From Alistipes sp. (GTDB lineage Bacteria > Bacteroidota > Bacteroidia > Bacteroidales > Rikenellaceae): a DNA stretch of 64,000 nucleotides. The translations under genes were made by a program, and so were the position numbers. The stretch is from NCBI GenBank assembly GCA_017502025.1, contig JAFVVS010000103.1, positions 1 through 64,000 of the forward strand, in the 5' to 3' direction. How positions within the stretch are numbered: position 1 is the stretch's first letter; each line of letters begins with the position of its first letter. A model generated the notes under the pieces. It worked only from the letters and a program-made list of their open reading frames with translations. It was not told the origin of the DNA and ran no database searches. Below, piece after piece: positions 37,098 through 44,903 of the stretch.

Positions 37098-37808
37098 ATG
37101 CAACTGTTCTACGCCGCAGACTTTACTGCACCCGAATATATGCTCTCGGAGGAGGAGTCACGCCACGCTGTTAAGGTGTTGCGATTGATGGAGGGTGATA
37201 CCCTCCATATTACCGACGGACGAGGAAATCTCTACCGTTGCGAGGTCGCTTCGGCACACCAAAAACACTGCCTTGTGCGAGTGGTCGAGCACTTCGAGGA
37301 GTTCGAGAAGTTGCCCTATCGCCTGACTATGGCGGTTGCCCCTACGAAGAATATCGACCGCTACGAGTGGTTTTTGGAGAAGGCAACCGAGATTGGCGTT
37401 GCGGAGTTTGTTCCTTTGATTAGCGAACATAGCGAGCGCAAGGTTATCAAGGCAGAGCGTGAGGAGAAGGTCATAACCGCTGCGGTGAAGCAGTCGTTGA
37501 AGGCGTATCACCCTGTGTTGGCGGAACTTACATCGTTCGATGAGGTGGTATGCAAAAACTTTGCAGGGCGTAAATTTATCGCTCATTGTGGCGAGGCTGT
37601 GAAGGAGAAGAAGTATCTTGCTTCGACTCTGCACAAGGGCGAGGATGCGCTCGTTTTGATTGGTCCCGAAGGCGATTTCTCGCCCGAGGAGGTGCGCTTG
37701 GCGGTCGCAAACGGCTTCGAGGAGATAACCCTCGGCACTCAGCGTTTCCGCACCGAAACGGCTGCCGTCGTAGCGGTCGATATGGTGTCTATTGTAAATA
37801 ATTTGTAG
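37098..37808 (+). CDS. rsmE: 16S rRNA (uracil(1498)-N(3))-methyltransferase RsmE
   Basis: This 236-residue SPOUT methyltransferase modifies U1498 of 16S rRNA. An N-terminal PUA-like domain (about 1-70) carries the SRHAVKVLR-type start (here ESRHAVKVLRLMEGD). The knotted C-terminal domain shows LIGPEGDFSPEEV and LGTQRFRTETAAVVA, the SAM-binding knot. Its size is normal. It is followed by the chromate transporter pair four bases later. Confidence 0.94.
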   Translation: MQLFYAADFTAPEYMLSEEESRHAVKVLRLMEGDTLHITDGRGNLYRCEVASAHQKHCLVRVVEHFEEFEKLPYRLTMAVAPTKNIDRYEWFLEKATEIGVAEFVPLISEHSERKVIKAEREEKVITAAVKQSLKAYHPVLAELTSFDEVVCKNFAGRKFIAHCGEAVKEKKYLASTLHKGEDALVLIGPEGDFSPEEVRLAVANGFEEITLGTQRFRTETAAVVAVDMVSIVNNL

Positions 37809-37812
37809 GCGA

Positions 37813-38352
37813 ATGTTACTGCAACTCTTTACAACATTCTTCAAAATCGGACTTTTTAGTTTCGGTGGTGGCTTTGCGATGATTCCGCTTATTCAGCGTG
37901 AGGTTATCGAGAAGCACAAGTGGATTGACGACAAAGACTTCCTCGATATGCTTGTCTTGGCGCAATCTACCCCGGGCCCTATTGCAGTAAATACGGCGGT
38001 TTTTGTGGGCTATAAAAGACGAGGTGTTTTGGGTGCAATAGCGACAACGCTCGGCACGGTATTGCCCTCATTCATAGTTATTTTGCTCTTGGCGTTGTTC
38101 TTTGCCGAGGTGCGTGACAATCGCTATGTCGATGCCGCCTTTCGTGCTATGCGCCCAGCGGTTGTGGCGTTGATTGTCGCTCCGCTTATGGGGTTGGTCA
38201 AGGGTATGAAGTGGTATTTGGCAGCCCTCGCAGCAGCGGTGGCAATGGCAGTGTGGTACTTTGGCGTTTCGCCAATGTATCTGATTGGTGCAGGTGTGGT
38301 TGTGGGCATTGCAATAGCCGTATATAACGGCAGAAAGGGGGCGAAGCGATGA
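37813..38352 (+). CDS. Chromate transporter family protein, first half-size subunit
   Basis: This 179-residue membrane protein is a single CHR domain. The signature FSFGGGFAMIPLIQ near the N-terminus and AQSTPGPIAVNTAVFVGY are present. Short-chain CHR proteins occur as pairs that together equal a full-length ChrA. The family is named for chromate efflux, but in most bacteria the physiological anion is unknown. Its stop overlaps the start of the second half (ATGA), which implies coupled translation and a 1:1 complex. Its link with rsmE is positional only. Confidence 0.9.
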   Translation: MLLQLFTTFFKIGLFSFGGGFAMIPLIQREVIEKHKWIDDKDFLDMLVLAQSTPGPIAVNTAVFVGYKRRGVLGAIATTLGTVLPSFIVILLLALFFAEVRDNRYVDAAFRAMRPAVVALIVAPLMGLVKGMKWYLAALAAAVAMAVWYFGVSPMYLIGAGVVVGIAIAVYNGRKGAKR

Positions 38353-38903
38353 TTTATCTGCAACTATTCCTCTCCTATTTGAAGATTGGCTTCTTCGGCT
38401 TTGGTGGTGGCTATGCGATGTTGTCGCTTATCCAAAACGAGATTGTCGAGCAGCGAGGTTGGCTTACGGCTACGCAGTTTGCCGATATCGTGGCGGTGTC
38501 GCAGATTACACCCGGCCCTATCGCAATCAACTCGGCAACCTATATCGGCTATACCATTGCGGGCTTTGGTGGCTCGGTGGTGGCGACCTTTGCGGTCTGT
38601 TTGCCGTCGCTGACGCTGATGTTGCTCCTGACGAGATTTTTCCTTCGTTACCGAGAAAATAGCTATATCCAGACCGTTGTCAAGGCGGTTGGACCTATCG
38701 TTGTGGGAATGATCGCTTCGGCGGCGTTATTGTTGATGTTCCCACGCTCGGGCGAGAACGAGAACTTCACCGATGTATGGTCGTGGTTGCTCTTCGGAGC
38801 AGTGCTCTACGGCTCCTATCGCAAGGTCAATCCTATTTTGATGATTATCCTCTCGGCAGTTGCGGGCGTAGTGATTTACGCCCTTGTGCCGATGATGGGT
38901 TAG
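38349..38903 (+). CDS. Chromate transporter family protein, second half-size subunit
   Basis: This 184-residue partner of the preceding gene has the same signatures, GFFGFGGGYAMLSLIQNE and SQITPGPIAINSATYIGY, and four to six membrane segments. It overlaps the upstream gene by four bases. Its TAG stop interlocks with the TAA of the convergent small gene at 38900 (bases TTAG shared between strands), leaving no room for a terminator. Confidence 0.9.
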   Translation: MIYLQLFLSYLKIGFFGFGGGYAMLSLIQNEIVEQRGWLTATQFADIVAVSQITPGPIAINSATYIGYTIAGFGGSVVATFAVCLPSLTLMLLLTRFFLRYRENSYIQTVVKAVGPIVVGMIASAALLLMFPRSGENENFTDVWSWLLFGAVLYGSYRKVNPILMIILSAVAGVVIYALVPMMG

Positions 38904-39187
38904 AGCAATATTGCCAGCACACCAAAGAGTACTGCTGCGACAATCAGCACCATCAAAATAGCGCCGAGGAGACCAAAGGTGTAACCCAAACAGCCGTATT
39001 TAGGCTCCGAGCCTTCGGGTAATCTTTCGGATAATAGTACCAGAATAAAGCCGACAAGCGGTGTGAAAATTGCCGACAATATAAATGCCCAGCCGAAGCC
39101 GATATTGCGACGACTTCCTAAAAATCCTACCAATACATCGAGCAACAAGCCCGAAGCAATGGCGAAAATAATAATCGACGAAACCAT
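38900..39187 (-). CDS. Small membrane protein of unknown function
   Basis: This protein has 95 residues and three strongly hydrophobic segments (about 2-20, 30-52 and 70-95), joined by short loops with SRRN and ERLPEGSEPKYG. No family is recognised. It follows the M20 peptidase gene by eight bases on the same strand and is probably the last gene of that operon. It overlaps the convergent chromate-transporter gene by four bases at the stops. Confidence 0.7.
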   Translation of the reverse strand: MVSSIIIFAIASGLLLDVLVGFLGSRRNIGFGWAFILSAIFTPLVGFILVLLSERLPEGSEPKYGCLGYTFGLLGAILMVLIVAAVLFGVLAILL

Positions 39188-39195
39188 ATATCTTA

Positions 39196-40299
39196 CTATT
39201 TAGATAACTCTTTGGTTAAACTCTCCATGAAGTCAATGCCGACCTCGATAGCCTCCTCGCTTGGGGCGAAGGTCGAGGTATGGCTGCGACCTGCCGATGT
39301 GCCTACGCCAAGACGGTAGAACAACGACGGATACTGCACGCAGTAGAAGCCGAAATCCTCCGAGGTGTATCGCTTGTCCAACATCTTGGCAGTCAAGCCT
39401 TTTGCCGAAGCAAGTGTGAGAGCCTTTTCAACGAGCGCATCATCGCTCACTACGGCAGGGTAGCCGTGGTTGATATCGACCTCGGTCGTTGTGCCGAACT
39501 TCGCATCTACCGACTGCGCTGCCGCCTCGATAATGCGCCAAACGGTGTGGCGGTGCTCCTCGCTGAAACAGCGGAAAGTACCCTCCATATAGACCTCATC
39601 GGGTATCACATTTGTCGCTCCGTCGGCAACAACTTTGCCAATCGAAAGCACTGTGTTTTCGTCATTTACAGCGTTCAACATCGTCACAAGATGCGCTGCG
39701 GCAACCACTGTGTCGTTCAGTTCAGAGCGCATTGCTCCGTGTCCGCCCTTGCCACGCACCCAAAAGCGCAACTCGTCGTTGGCAGCCATAAACTCGCCCT
39801 TGCAGAAACCCAACTCGCCAACCTCCAAACCGCTATCGGTGTGCTCGCCAACCACGGCAACAACATTGTATCCCTCAAAAGGCTTTTCGGCAAGCACCGT
39901 CGATGCACCACCCGGGTTACACTCCTCGCCAGGTTGGAAAATGCCGAAGATTGTACCCTCAAAATCGGGCTTCTCGGCAAGGCGCAAAAGCACTCCATAT
40001 AGCACCGCAGCGTGGATATCGTGACCGCAAGCGTGCATAACACCGCACCTCTGCGATGCGTACTCCAAGCCGGTCTGCTCCTCGATTGGGAGTGCGTCGA
40101 TATCGGCACGCAACACCACCGCCTTCGACAAATCGCCCTTGCCCTCAATCTTTGCCAAAACGCCCGTCTTGGCTATGCGAGAGTGCGAAATGCCCGCCTC
40201 GGTGAGGCACTTTTCGATATATTGTGCGGTCTGCTCCTCCTCGAACGAGAGTTCGGGGTGGCGGTGCAGATGTCTGCGAAATTCAATAGGTGTTATCAT
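39196..40299 (-). CDS. M20 family metallopeptidase / amidohydrolase
   Basis: This 367-residue di-metal hydrolase of the M20D group (N-acyl-amino-acid or hippurate type) cuts amide bonds of small N-substituted amino acids. Metal ligands are seen in VMHACGHDIHAAV and the catalytic/ligand glutamates in FQPGEECNPGGAS. A lid/dimerisation domain (about 175-285) has GKGGHGAM. No signal peptide is seen, so it is cytoplasmic. Its start overlaps the end of the glutaminyl cyclotransferase gene by four bases. Together they could process pyroglutamyl or acylated peptides, but this is only inference from neighbourhood. Confidence 0.9.
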   Translation of the reverse strand: MITPIEFRRHLHRHPELSFEEEQTAQYIEKCLTEAGISHSRIAKTGVLAKIEGKGDLSKAVVLRADIDALPIEEQTGLEYASQRCGVMHACGHDIHAAVLYGVLLRLAEKPDFEGTIFGIFQPGEECNPGGASTVLAEKPFEGYNVVAVVGEHTDSGLEVGELGFCKGEFMAANDELRFWVRGKGGHGAMRSELNDTVVAAAHLVTMLNAVNDENTVLSIGKVVADGATNVIPDEVYMEGTFRCFSEEHRHTVWRIIEAAAQSVDAKFGTTTEVDINHGYPAVVSDDALVEKALTLASAKGLTAKMLDKRYTSEDFGFYCVQYPSLFYRLGVGTSAGRSHTSTFAPSEEAIEVGIDFMESLTKELSK

Positions 40300-41084
40300 T
40301 GTGCTATAACTCTGATTTCAAATAATTTACTCCAATTCTTGCCCGTTACGAAGATGCGCTTTGTCGCCTTGTCGTAGGCGATGCCGTTCAACACATCGGT
40401 CTTGTAGTCACGCTCCTTTTCGGGGAGTATGCCCGAGAGATTTACGACCCCCTCGACAACTCCGTTTTCGGGGTTGATGATGACGATGTGGTCGGTGGTA
40501 TAGACATTCGCCCAAATCTTGCCGTCTATCCACTCCAACTCGTTGAGATACTGCAACGACTCGCCTCGCAAAGTTACACCGATGCGACGCTCCTGCGCCA
40601 TCGTTTCGGGGTTGAGAATGCGAATATAATTCGTGCCGTCGGACATATACAACTTCTCGCCATCGCTGGTCAAGCCCCAACCCTCGCCTTTGTAGGTGTG
40701 GGTGGCGAGGTGGCGCAAAGTCGCCTTATCGTAGATGTGTAACTTGCCGTTGAGCCAAGTGAGCTGGTAAATCTTGTCGCCCAAAATGGTTATGCCCTCG
40801 CCAAACTCCTCTTTCGAGAGTTTTTTGCTTTGCAAAACCTTGCCCGAAGCGACGTCGGTGCGGAGCAACTGCGAACGACCATACTCGCCCGTGCCCTCCC
40901 ACAATTCGCCATCGACAAACTGCAAACCCTGCGTGTAACTCGTACGCAAATGGGGATATTCCGCCACCACCTCGTAGGTGTAGAACAACGGCTCCACCGT
41001 CTGCGGAGTTGCACTCTTTTTGCGCACTCCACCGCACGAAACAAGCACCGCAAAGGCTATCAGTATGGTAACAATTCGCTTCAT
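40296..41084 (-). CDS. Glutaminyl-peptide cyclotransferase (type I, beta-propeller), lipoprotein
   Basis: This 262-residue member of the glutamine cyclotransferase family converts N-terminal glutamine of peptides to pyroglutamate. It has a lipobox near the N-terminus (FAVLVSCGGV, Cys17), so it is predicted to sit in the envelope. Repeated propeller blades contain the family segments TSYTQGLQFVDGELWEGTGEYG, cut here as TQGLQF and EGTGEYG, then YQLTWLNGKLHIYD and LNELEWIDGKIWANVY. In some Bacteroidetes pyroglutamate formation follows signal-peptide cleavage, so a maturation role is plausible but inferred. The promoter box lies only seven bases before the ATG. Confidence 0.88.
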   Translation of the reverse strand: MKRIVTILIAFAVLVSCGGVRKKSATPQTVEPLFYTYEVVAEYPHLRTSYTQGLQFVDGELWEGTGEYGRSQLLRTDVASGKVLQSKKLSKEEFGEGITILGDKIYQLTWLNGKLHIYDKATLRHLATHTYKGEGWGLTSDGEKLYMSDGTNYIRILNPETMAQERRIGVTLRGESLQYLNELEWIDGKIWANVYTTDHIVIINPENGVVEGVVNLSGILPEKERDYKTDVLNGIAYDKATKRIFVTGKNWSKLFEIRVIAQ

Positions 41085-41091
41085 ATCTCTG

Positions 41092-41099
41092 CAAAGTTA
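41092..41099 (-). promoter_or_regulatory. Predicted promoter of the cyclotransferase operon, -7 box TAACTTTG
   Basis: On the minus strand TAACTTTG (41099 to 41092) fits TAnnTTTG. The start codon begins at 41084, so the leader would be only a few bases. Confidence 0.6.
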
Positions 41100-41141
41100 A
41101 TAAAATTAACTGCAATAGATAGCAAATGGCGAAAAATTTAT

Positions 41142-41149
41142 TATCTTTG
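41142..41149 (+). promoter_or_regulatory. Predicted tig promoter, -7 box TATCTTTG
   Basis: An exact TAnnTTTG match, 51 bases before the trigger factor ATG, divergent from the cyclotransferase promoter. The A-rich leader contains an ATGTGA start-stop at 41159. Confidence 0.7.
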
Positions 41150-41200
41150 CGCCCGAAATATGTGAAAACGAAAATTCAAACAAATAACATATAAAACACT

Positions 41201-42526
41201 ATGAACATTACAAAGGTAGAGAAAGAGTTGGGTGCAGCATTGCTCCGCATCGTTGTTGAGGAGGCAGACTATGCAGCCGAGGTTGAGAAGATGCTCAAAG
41301 AGTACAAGCGCAAGGCTAACATTCCGGGATTCCGTCAGGGTATGGTTCCTATGGGCGTAATCAAGAAGATGTACGGCAAGGGCGCAGTTGCAGAGCAGGC
41401 TTACCGCAAGGCTTCAAACGCTGCATTCGAGTATTTGCAGGCAGAGAAGATTGACTACATCGGCGATGTAATCCCGGCAGAGGAGCAGGGCGACTTCGAC
41501 TTCGAGAACAACACCACTCACGAGTTCGTATTCGAGTATGGCGTGGCTCCAAAGTATGAGGTAGCACTCACTGCAAAGGATAAGATTACCTACCACAAGA
41601 TCAAGATCGACAAGAAGATGCACGAGTCGTTCCTCGACAACTACCTCCGTCGTTACGGTTCGTTGAAGGATGTTGACAAGGTAAAGAAAGACGAGGCTCT
41701 CAATGTAACTCTCGACAATGGCGAGATGCGTATCGAGGAGGCTTATGTAGGTCTTATCTCGATGTCTGACGAGGAGCGCAAGCCATTTATCGGCAAGAAG
41801 GTAGGTTACAAGACCGAGGTTAATATCAACGAGTTGTACAAGAACGAGAAGCAGCGTGCTTCGATTCTTGGTGTTAAGGAGGATGAGTTGGAGGGTATCA
41901 ACCCTAACTTCTCGTTGGAGATTACCAAGATTCGTCAGTTCGCAAACCCTGAGTTGAACGAGGAGTTCTTCAAGATGGCATTCCCTGAGGGCAATGTAAC
42001 CAACGAGGAGCAGCTCAACGCATATATCGACGAGCAGATTGCTTCGGAGTTGAAGCGTGAGAGCGACTACCTCTTCACATTCGCAGTTCGTGACTTCCTC
42101 ATTGAGAAGGCTAACCTCGCAATGCCAACCGAGTTTATGAAGCGTTGGTTGTACACCATCAACGAGGGTAAGTTCTCGATGGAGGATATCGAGAAGGACT
42201 TCGAGTCGTTCCTCAAAATGTTCACTTGGAACTACATCCAGCGTCGTGTAATCGAGGCAGAGGAGATTAAGGTTTCGGCTGACGAGGCAAAGGCAGAGGC
42301 AAAGGCTTTGGCTGCTGCACAGTTCGCACAGTATGGTATGCCTAACGCACCAGAGGAGATGCTCGAAAACTTCTCTAAGAACATTCTCGACAACAAGGAG
42401 CAGAACCAGAAGATCTACGAGAAGTTGTACGAGCAGAAAGTTGTTGAGTCTGTAAAGGCTAAGGTTAAGGTTACCGAGAAGGCTGTTTCGGCTGAGGAGT
42501 TTGCAGAGCTTGCTAAGAACTTGTAA
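41201..42526 (+). CDS. tig: Trigger factor
   Basis: This 441-residue ribosome-bound chaperone carries the L23-binding signature in NIPGFRQGMVPMGVIKKMYG (about 43-62). A central region occupies the peptidyl-prolyl isomerase position (about 150-245), and a long helical C-terminal chaperone cradle follows (about 250-440). The middle domain lacks obvious FKBP active-site residues, as in other Bacteroidetes trigger factors, so isomerase activity is doubtful. Upstream of clpP-clpX, as in many bacteria. A long palindrome begins one base after the stop. Confidence 0.93.
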   Translation: MNITKVEKELGAALLRIVVEEADYAAEVEKMLKEYKRKANIPGFRQGMVPMGVIKKMYGKGAVAEQAYRKASNAAFEYLQAEKIDYIGDVIPAEEQGDFDFENNTTHEFVFEYGVAPKYEVALTAKDKITYHKIKIDKKMHESFLDNYLRRYGSLKDVDKVKKDEALNVTLDNGEMRIEEAYVGLISMSDEERKPFIGKKVGYKTEVNINELYKNEKQRASILGVKEDELEGINPNFSLEITKIRQFANPELNEEFFKMAFPEGNVTNEEQLNAYIDEQIASELKRESDYLFTFAVRDFLIEKANLAMPTEFMKRWLYTINEGKFSMEDIEKDFESFLKMFTWNYIQRRVIEAEEIKVSADEAKAEAKALAAAQFAQYGMPNAPEEMLENFSKNILDNKEQNQKIYEKLYEQKVVESVKAKVKVTEKAVSAEEFAELAKNL

Positions 42527-42527
42527 G

Positions 42528-42649
42528 AAAAGCCGTCTAAAAGGGTATTTTCTGCGTTACGCTTGTGCTCGAAATCCTCACATACGCCGAGTATGCTGCG
42601 GTTTCTCGCACTTCGCAAGCCTTGAAAATCCACCTTTTATACAACTTTT
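42528..42649. repeat. Long imperfect palindrome after tig (dyad copy B)
   Basis: AAAAGCCGTCTAAAAGG on the left pairs with AAAAGTTGTATAAAAGG read in reverse on the right, followed by ATTTTC in both arms. The inner hairpin is GTGCTCGAAATCCTCACATAC, interrupted, loop GCCGA (42586-42590), then GTATGCTGCGG..CTCGCAC. It shares TCTGCGTTACGC and CGCAAGCCTTGAAA with copy A, 36 kb away. Confidence 0.9.
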
Positions 42650-42677
42650 AGGTGATTGACTGATTAAATAAAATTTG

Positions 42678-42712
42678 ACTCTGCAAGTTGGCGTAAGACT
42701 TGCGGAGTTTTT
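42678..42712 (+). terminator. Terminator between tig and clpP
   Basis: ACTCTGCAAGT (42678-42688) pairs with ACTTGCGGAGT (42698-42708), 11 pairs with one G-U, followed by TTTTT. It lies downstream of the palindrome, which suggests the palindrome itself is not the terminator here. Confidence 0.85.
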
Positions 42713-42736
42713 AATCTTTGATAAACAAAAAAACCA

Positions 42737-42826
42737 ATGGCTACCGCTGCGATCAAGCCGAGTGCAGAGACTGCTTGCAGACTATGCAGAGGCGGAGCAG
42801 TGAAGACCGAAGGTCAATGGCTATAA
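42737..42826 (+). CDS. Possible 29-residue leader peptide before clpP
   Basis: An ATG at 42737 opens 29 codons ([10 protein letters not shown]... ending GQWL) with a TAA four bases before the clpP ATG. The sequence has a CxxC (ACRLCRGG) and begins and ends with the direct repeat CAATGGCTA. It may be a translated leader, a fragment of a repeat element or chance. Nothing but position and reading frame supports it. With the palindrome and terminator it accounts for the 304-base gap 42527-42830. Confidence 0.25.
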   Translation: MATAAIKPSAETACRLCRGGAVKTEGQWL

Positions 42827-42830
42827 AACT

Positions 42831-43499
42831 ATGAAAGAATTTGAAAAGTTTGCAATGGGGCATTGCGGTATCTCGTCATTGCGCCTTCACGACTACAAGG
42901 CTATTCAGTCGGCATATATCAACCCGATGATTTTGGAGGAGCGACAGTTGAATGTCACTCAGCTCGATGTATTCAGCCGTCTGATGATGGATCGTATTCT
43001 CTTCCTCGGAGCACCCGTAACTGACGATGTGGCAAATATCATCCAGGCGCAACTCCTCTTCTTGGAGTCGGCAGACCCGATGAAGGATATTCAGCTCTAC
43101 ATCAACTCGCCAGGCGGTAGCGTATCGGCAGGTTTGGGTATCTACGACACTATGCAGCTCGTAAATTGCGATGTTGCAACCATCTGTACCGGTATGGCAG
43201 CCTCGATGGGTGCGGTACTTTTGACCGCAGGTGCAGCGGGTAAGCGTCAGGCGTTGCCACACTCTCGCATTATGATTCACCAGCCACTCGGTGGTGTGCA
43301 GGGTCAGGCAAGCGACATCGAGATTACCGCTCGTGAGATTGCTCGCACCAAGCGTGAGTTGTACGAGATTTTATCGCAGCACTCGGGTAAGAGCGTTGCC
43401 GACATCGAGCACGATGCCGACCGAGACTATTGGCTCTCGGCAGAGGAGGCAAAGGAGTATGGCTTGATTGATAGTGTCCTCACAAAACACACCAAATAG
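42831..43499 (+). CDS. clpP: ATP-dependent Clp protease proteolytic subunit
   Basis: This 222-residue serine protease forms the tetradecameric chamber fed by ClpX. The catalytic serine is in [12 protein letters not shown] and the histidine in [18 protein letters not shown], with the aspartate further on ([14 protein letters not shown]). [17 protein letters not shown] is typical. An N-terminal propeptide-like extension (about 1-25) precedes the processed core. clpX follows after two bases. No clear TAnnTTTG box was found; the nearest string is AATCTTTG at 42713-42720. Confidence 0.96.
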   Translation: MKEFEKFAMGHCGISSLRLHDYKAIQSAYINPMILEERQLNVTQLDVFSRLMMDRILFLGAPVTDDVANIIQAQLLFLESADPMKDIQLYINSPGGSVSAGLGIYDTMQLVNCDVATICTGMAASMGAVLLTAGAAGKRQALPHSRIMIHQPLGGVQGQASDIEITAREIARTKRELYEILSQHSGKSVADIEHDADRDYWLSAEEAKEYGLIDSVLTKHTK

Positions 43500-43501
43500 T
43501 T

Positions 43502-44761
43502 ATGGCGCAAAAAGGAGGAAAAAAGGGAGGTCAACGCCACGAAGATTGTTGTTCGTTCTGCGGTCGTAGTCGCAACGAGGTCGATATTATGTTCCAGGGC
43601 GTCGATGGGGCGAACATCTGCGGTGCTTGCATCGAGGTAGGTCACAAGTCGCTCTCGGAGGCGGGTCTGGCTATCGCTTCACCAAAGGCAAAGGCGAAGG
43701 CGGAGATCTCGATGAACGATGTTCCGAAGCCAAAGGAGATAAAGGAGTTCCTCGATAACTATGTTATCGGTCAAGACGAGGCAAAGCGTGCTATTGCCGT
43801 GGCGGTGTATAACCACTACAAGCGACTTTCGGTGGCACATAACGACAACGATATAGAGTTGGATAAGTCGAATATCGTCTTGGTGGGCCCTACGGGTACG
43901 GGAAAGACCCTGATTGCCCGCACGATTGCTCGTCTGTTGAAGGTGCCATTTACTATTGTCGATGCTACGGTATTGACTCAGGCGGGATATGTCGGCGAAG
44001 ATGTGGAGAGCATCCTCTCTCGTCTGTTGCAGGCGGCAGATTACGATGTCAAGTCGGCGGAGAAGGGTATTGTCTTTATCGACGAGATAGATAAGATTGC
44101 ACGCAAGGGCGACAACCCAAGCATCACCCGTGATGTGTCGGGCGAGGGCGTGCAGCAGGCATTGCTCAAAATTTTGGAGGGAACTATCGTGAATGTTCCG
44201 CCACAGGGTGGTCGCAAGCACCCCGAGCAGGCGTTTGTGCAGGTGAATACCAAGAATATATTGTTCGTATGCGGTGGCGCATTCGATGGCATCGAAAGAC
44301 GCATCGCACAGCGATTGAATACCCGAGCAATGGGTTACGGCCGAGTAGATACCGAGAGTATCGACCGAGATAATATGTTGAAATATGTTCAGCCACAGGA
44401 TATTCGCTCGTTTGGTCTTATTCCGGAGTTGGTGGGTCGTCTGCCTGTGCTGACACACCTCGAACCACTCTCTCGTGAGGCGTTGCGCAACATCCTTACC
44501 GAGCCTAAAAACGCTATTGTGAGCCAATACAAGGCGATGTTAGCGATGGATGGCGTGGAGTTGGAGTTTGCGCCTGAGGCGTTGGAGTATATCGTGGATA
44601 AGGCTGTGGAGTTCAAACTCGGAGCACGAGGCTTGCGCTCGATTTGCGAGGCGGTGATGAAGGAGTTGATGTACGAGGCGCCATCTTCGGAGGAGAAGAA
44701 GATTGTGGTCACTCGCAACTATGCCGAGGAGCAGATAAATCACGCAACTCTGAAAAATTAA
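43502..44761 (+). CDS. clpX: ATP-dependent Clp protease ATP-binding subunit ClpX
   Basis: This 419-residue AAA+ unfoldase begins with a C4 zinc-binding domain (CCSFCG ... CGAC, about 14-40). Walker A is [13 protein letters not shown], Walker B is [13 protein letters not shown], and arginine-finger/sensor segments are present ([32 protein letters not shown]). It is complete and translated right behind clpP (two-base gap), as one operon ending at the terminator at 44786. Confidence 0.97.
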   Translation: MAQKGGKKGGQRHEDCCSFCGRSRNEVDIMFQGVDGANICGACIEVGHKSLSEAGLAIASPKAKAKAEISMNDVPKPKEIKEFLDNYVIGQDEAKRAIAVAVYNHYKRLSVAHNDNDIELDKSNIVLVGPTGTGKTLIARTIARLLKVPFTIVDATVLTQAGYVGEDVESILSRLLQAADYDVKSAEKGIVFIDEIDKIARKGDNPSITRDVSGEGVQQALLKILEGTIVNVPPQGGRKHPEQAFVQVNTKNILFVCGGAFDGIERRIAQRLNTRAMGYGRVDTESIDRDNMLKYVQPQDIRSFGLIPELVGRLPVLTHLEPLSREALRNILTEPKNAIVSQYKAMLAMDGVELEFAPEALEYIVDKAVEFKLGARGLRSICEAVMKELMYEAPSSEEKKIVVTRNYAEEQINHATLKN

Positions 44762-44785
44762 GACGCATAAAATTGCATGTTATTT

Positions 44786-44815
44786 GCCGAGCGAAATTCA
44801 TCGCTCGGCTTTTTT
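44786..44815 (+). terminator. Terminator of the clpP-clpX operon
   Basis: The nine-pair stem GCCGAGCGA / TCGCTCGGC (44786-44794 and 44801-44809) has loop AATTCA and is followed by six T. Confidence 0.93.
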
Positions 44816-44860
44816 GTCGAAAATAATTGGAGAAAGAGCGGGGAATTAGAAATTTTTTGC

Positions 44861-44868
44861 TAAATTTG
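44861..44868 (+). promoter_or_regulatory. Predicted tkt promoter, -7 box TAAATTTG
   Basis: An exact TAnnTTTG match, 35 bases before the chosen transketolase ATG at 44904. It supports that start over the one at 44868, which would overlap the box. Confidence 0.6.
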
Positions 44869-44903
44869 TGGTTAGGAATTTAAGATATATACAAAATATA
44901 ACT

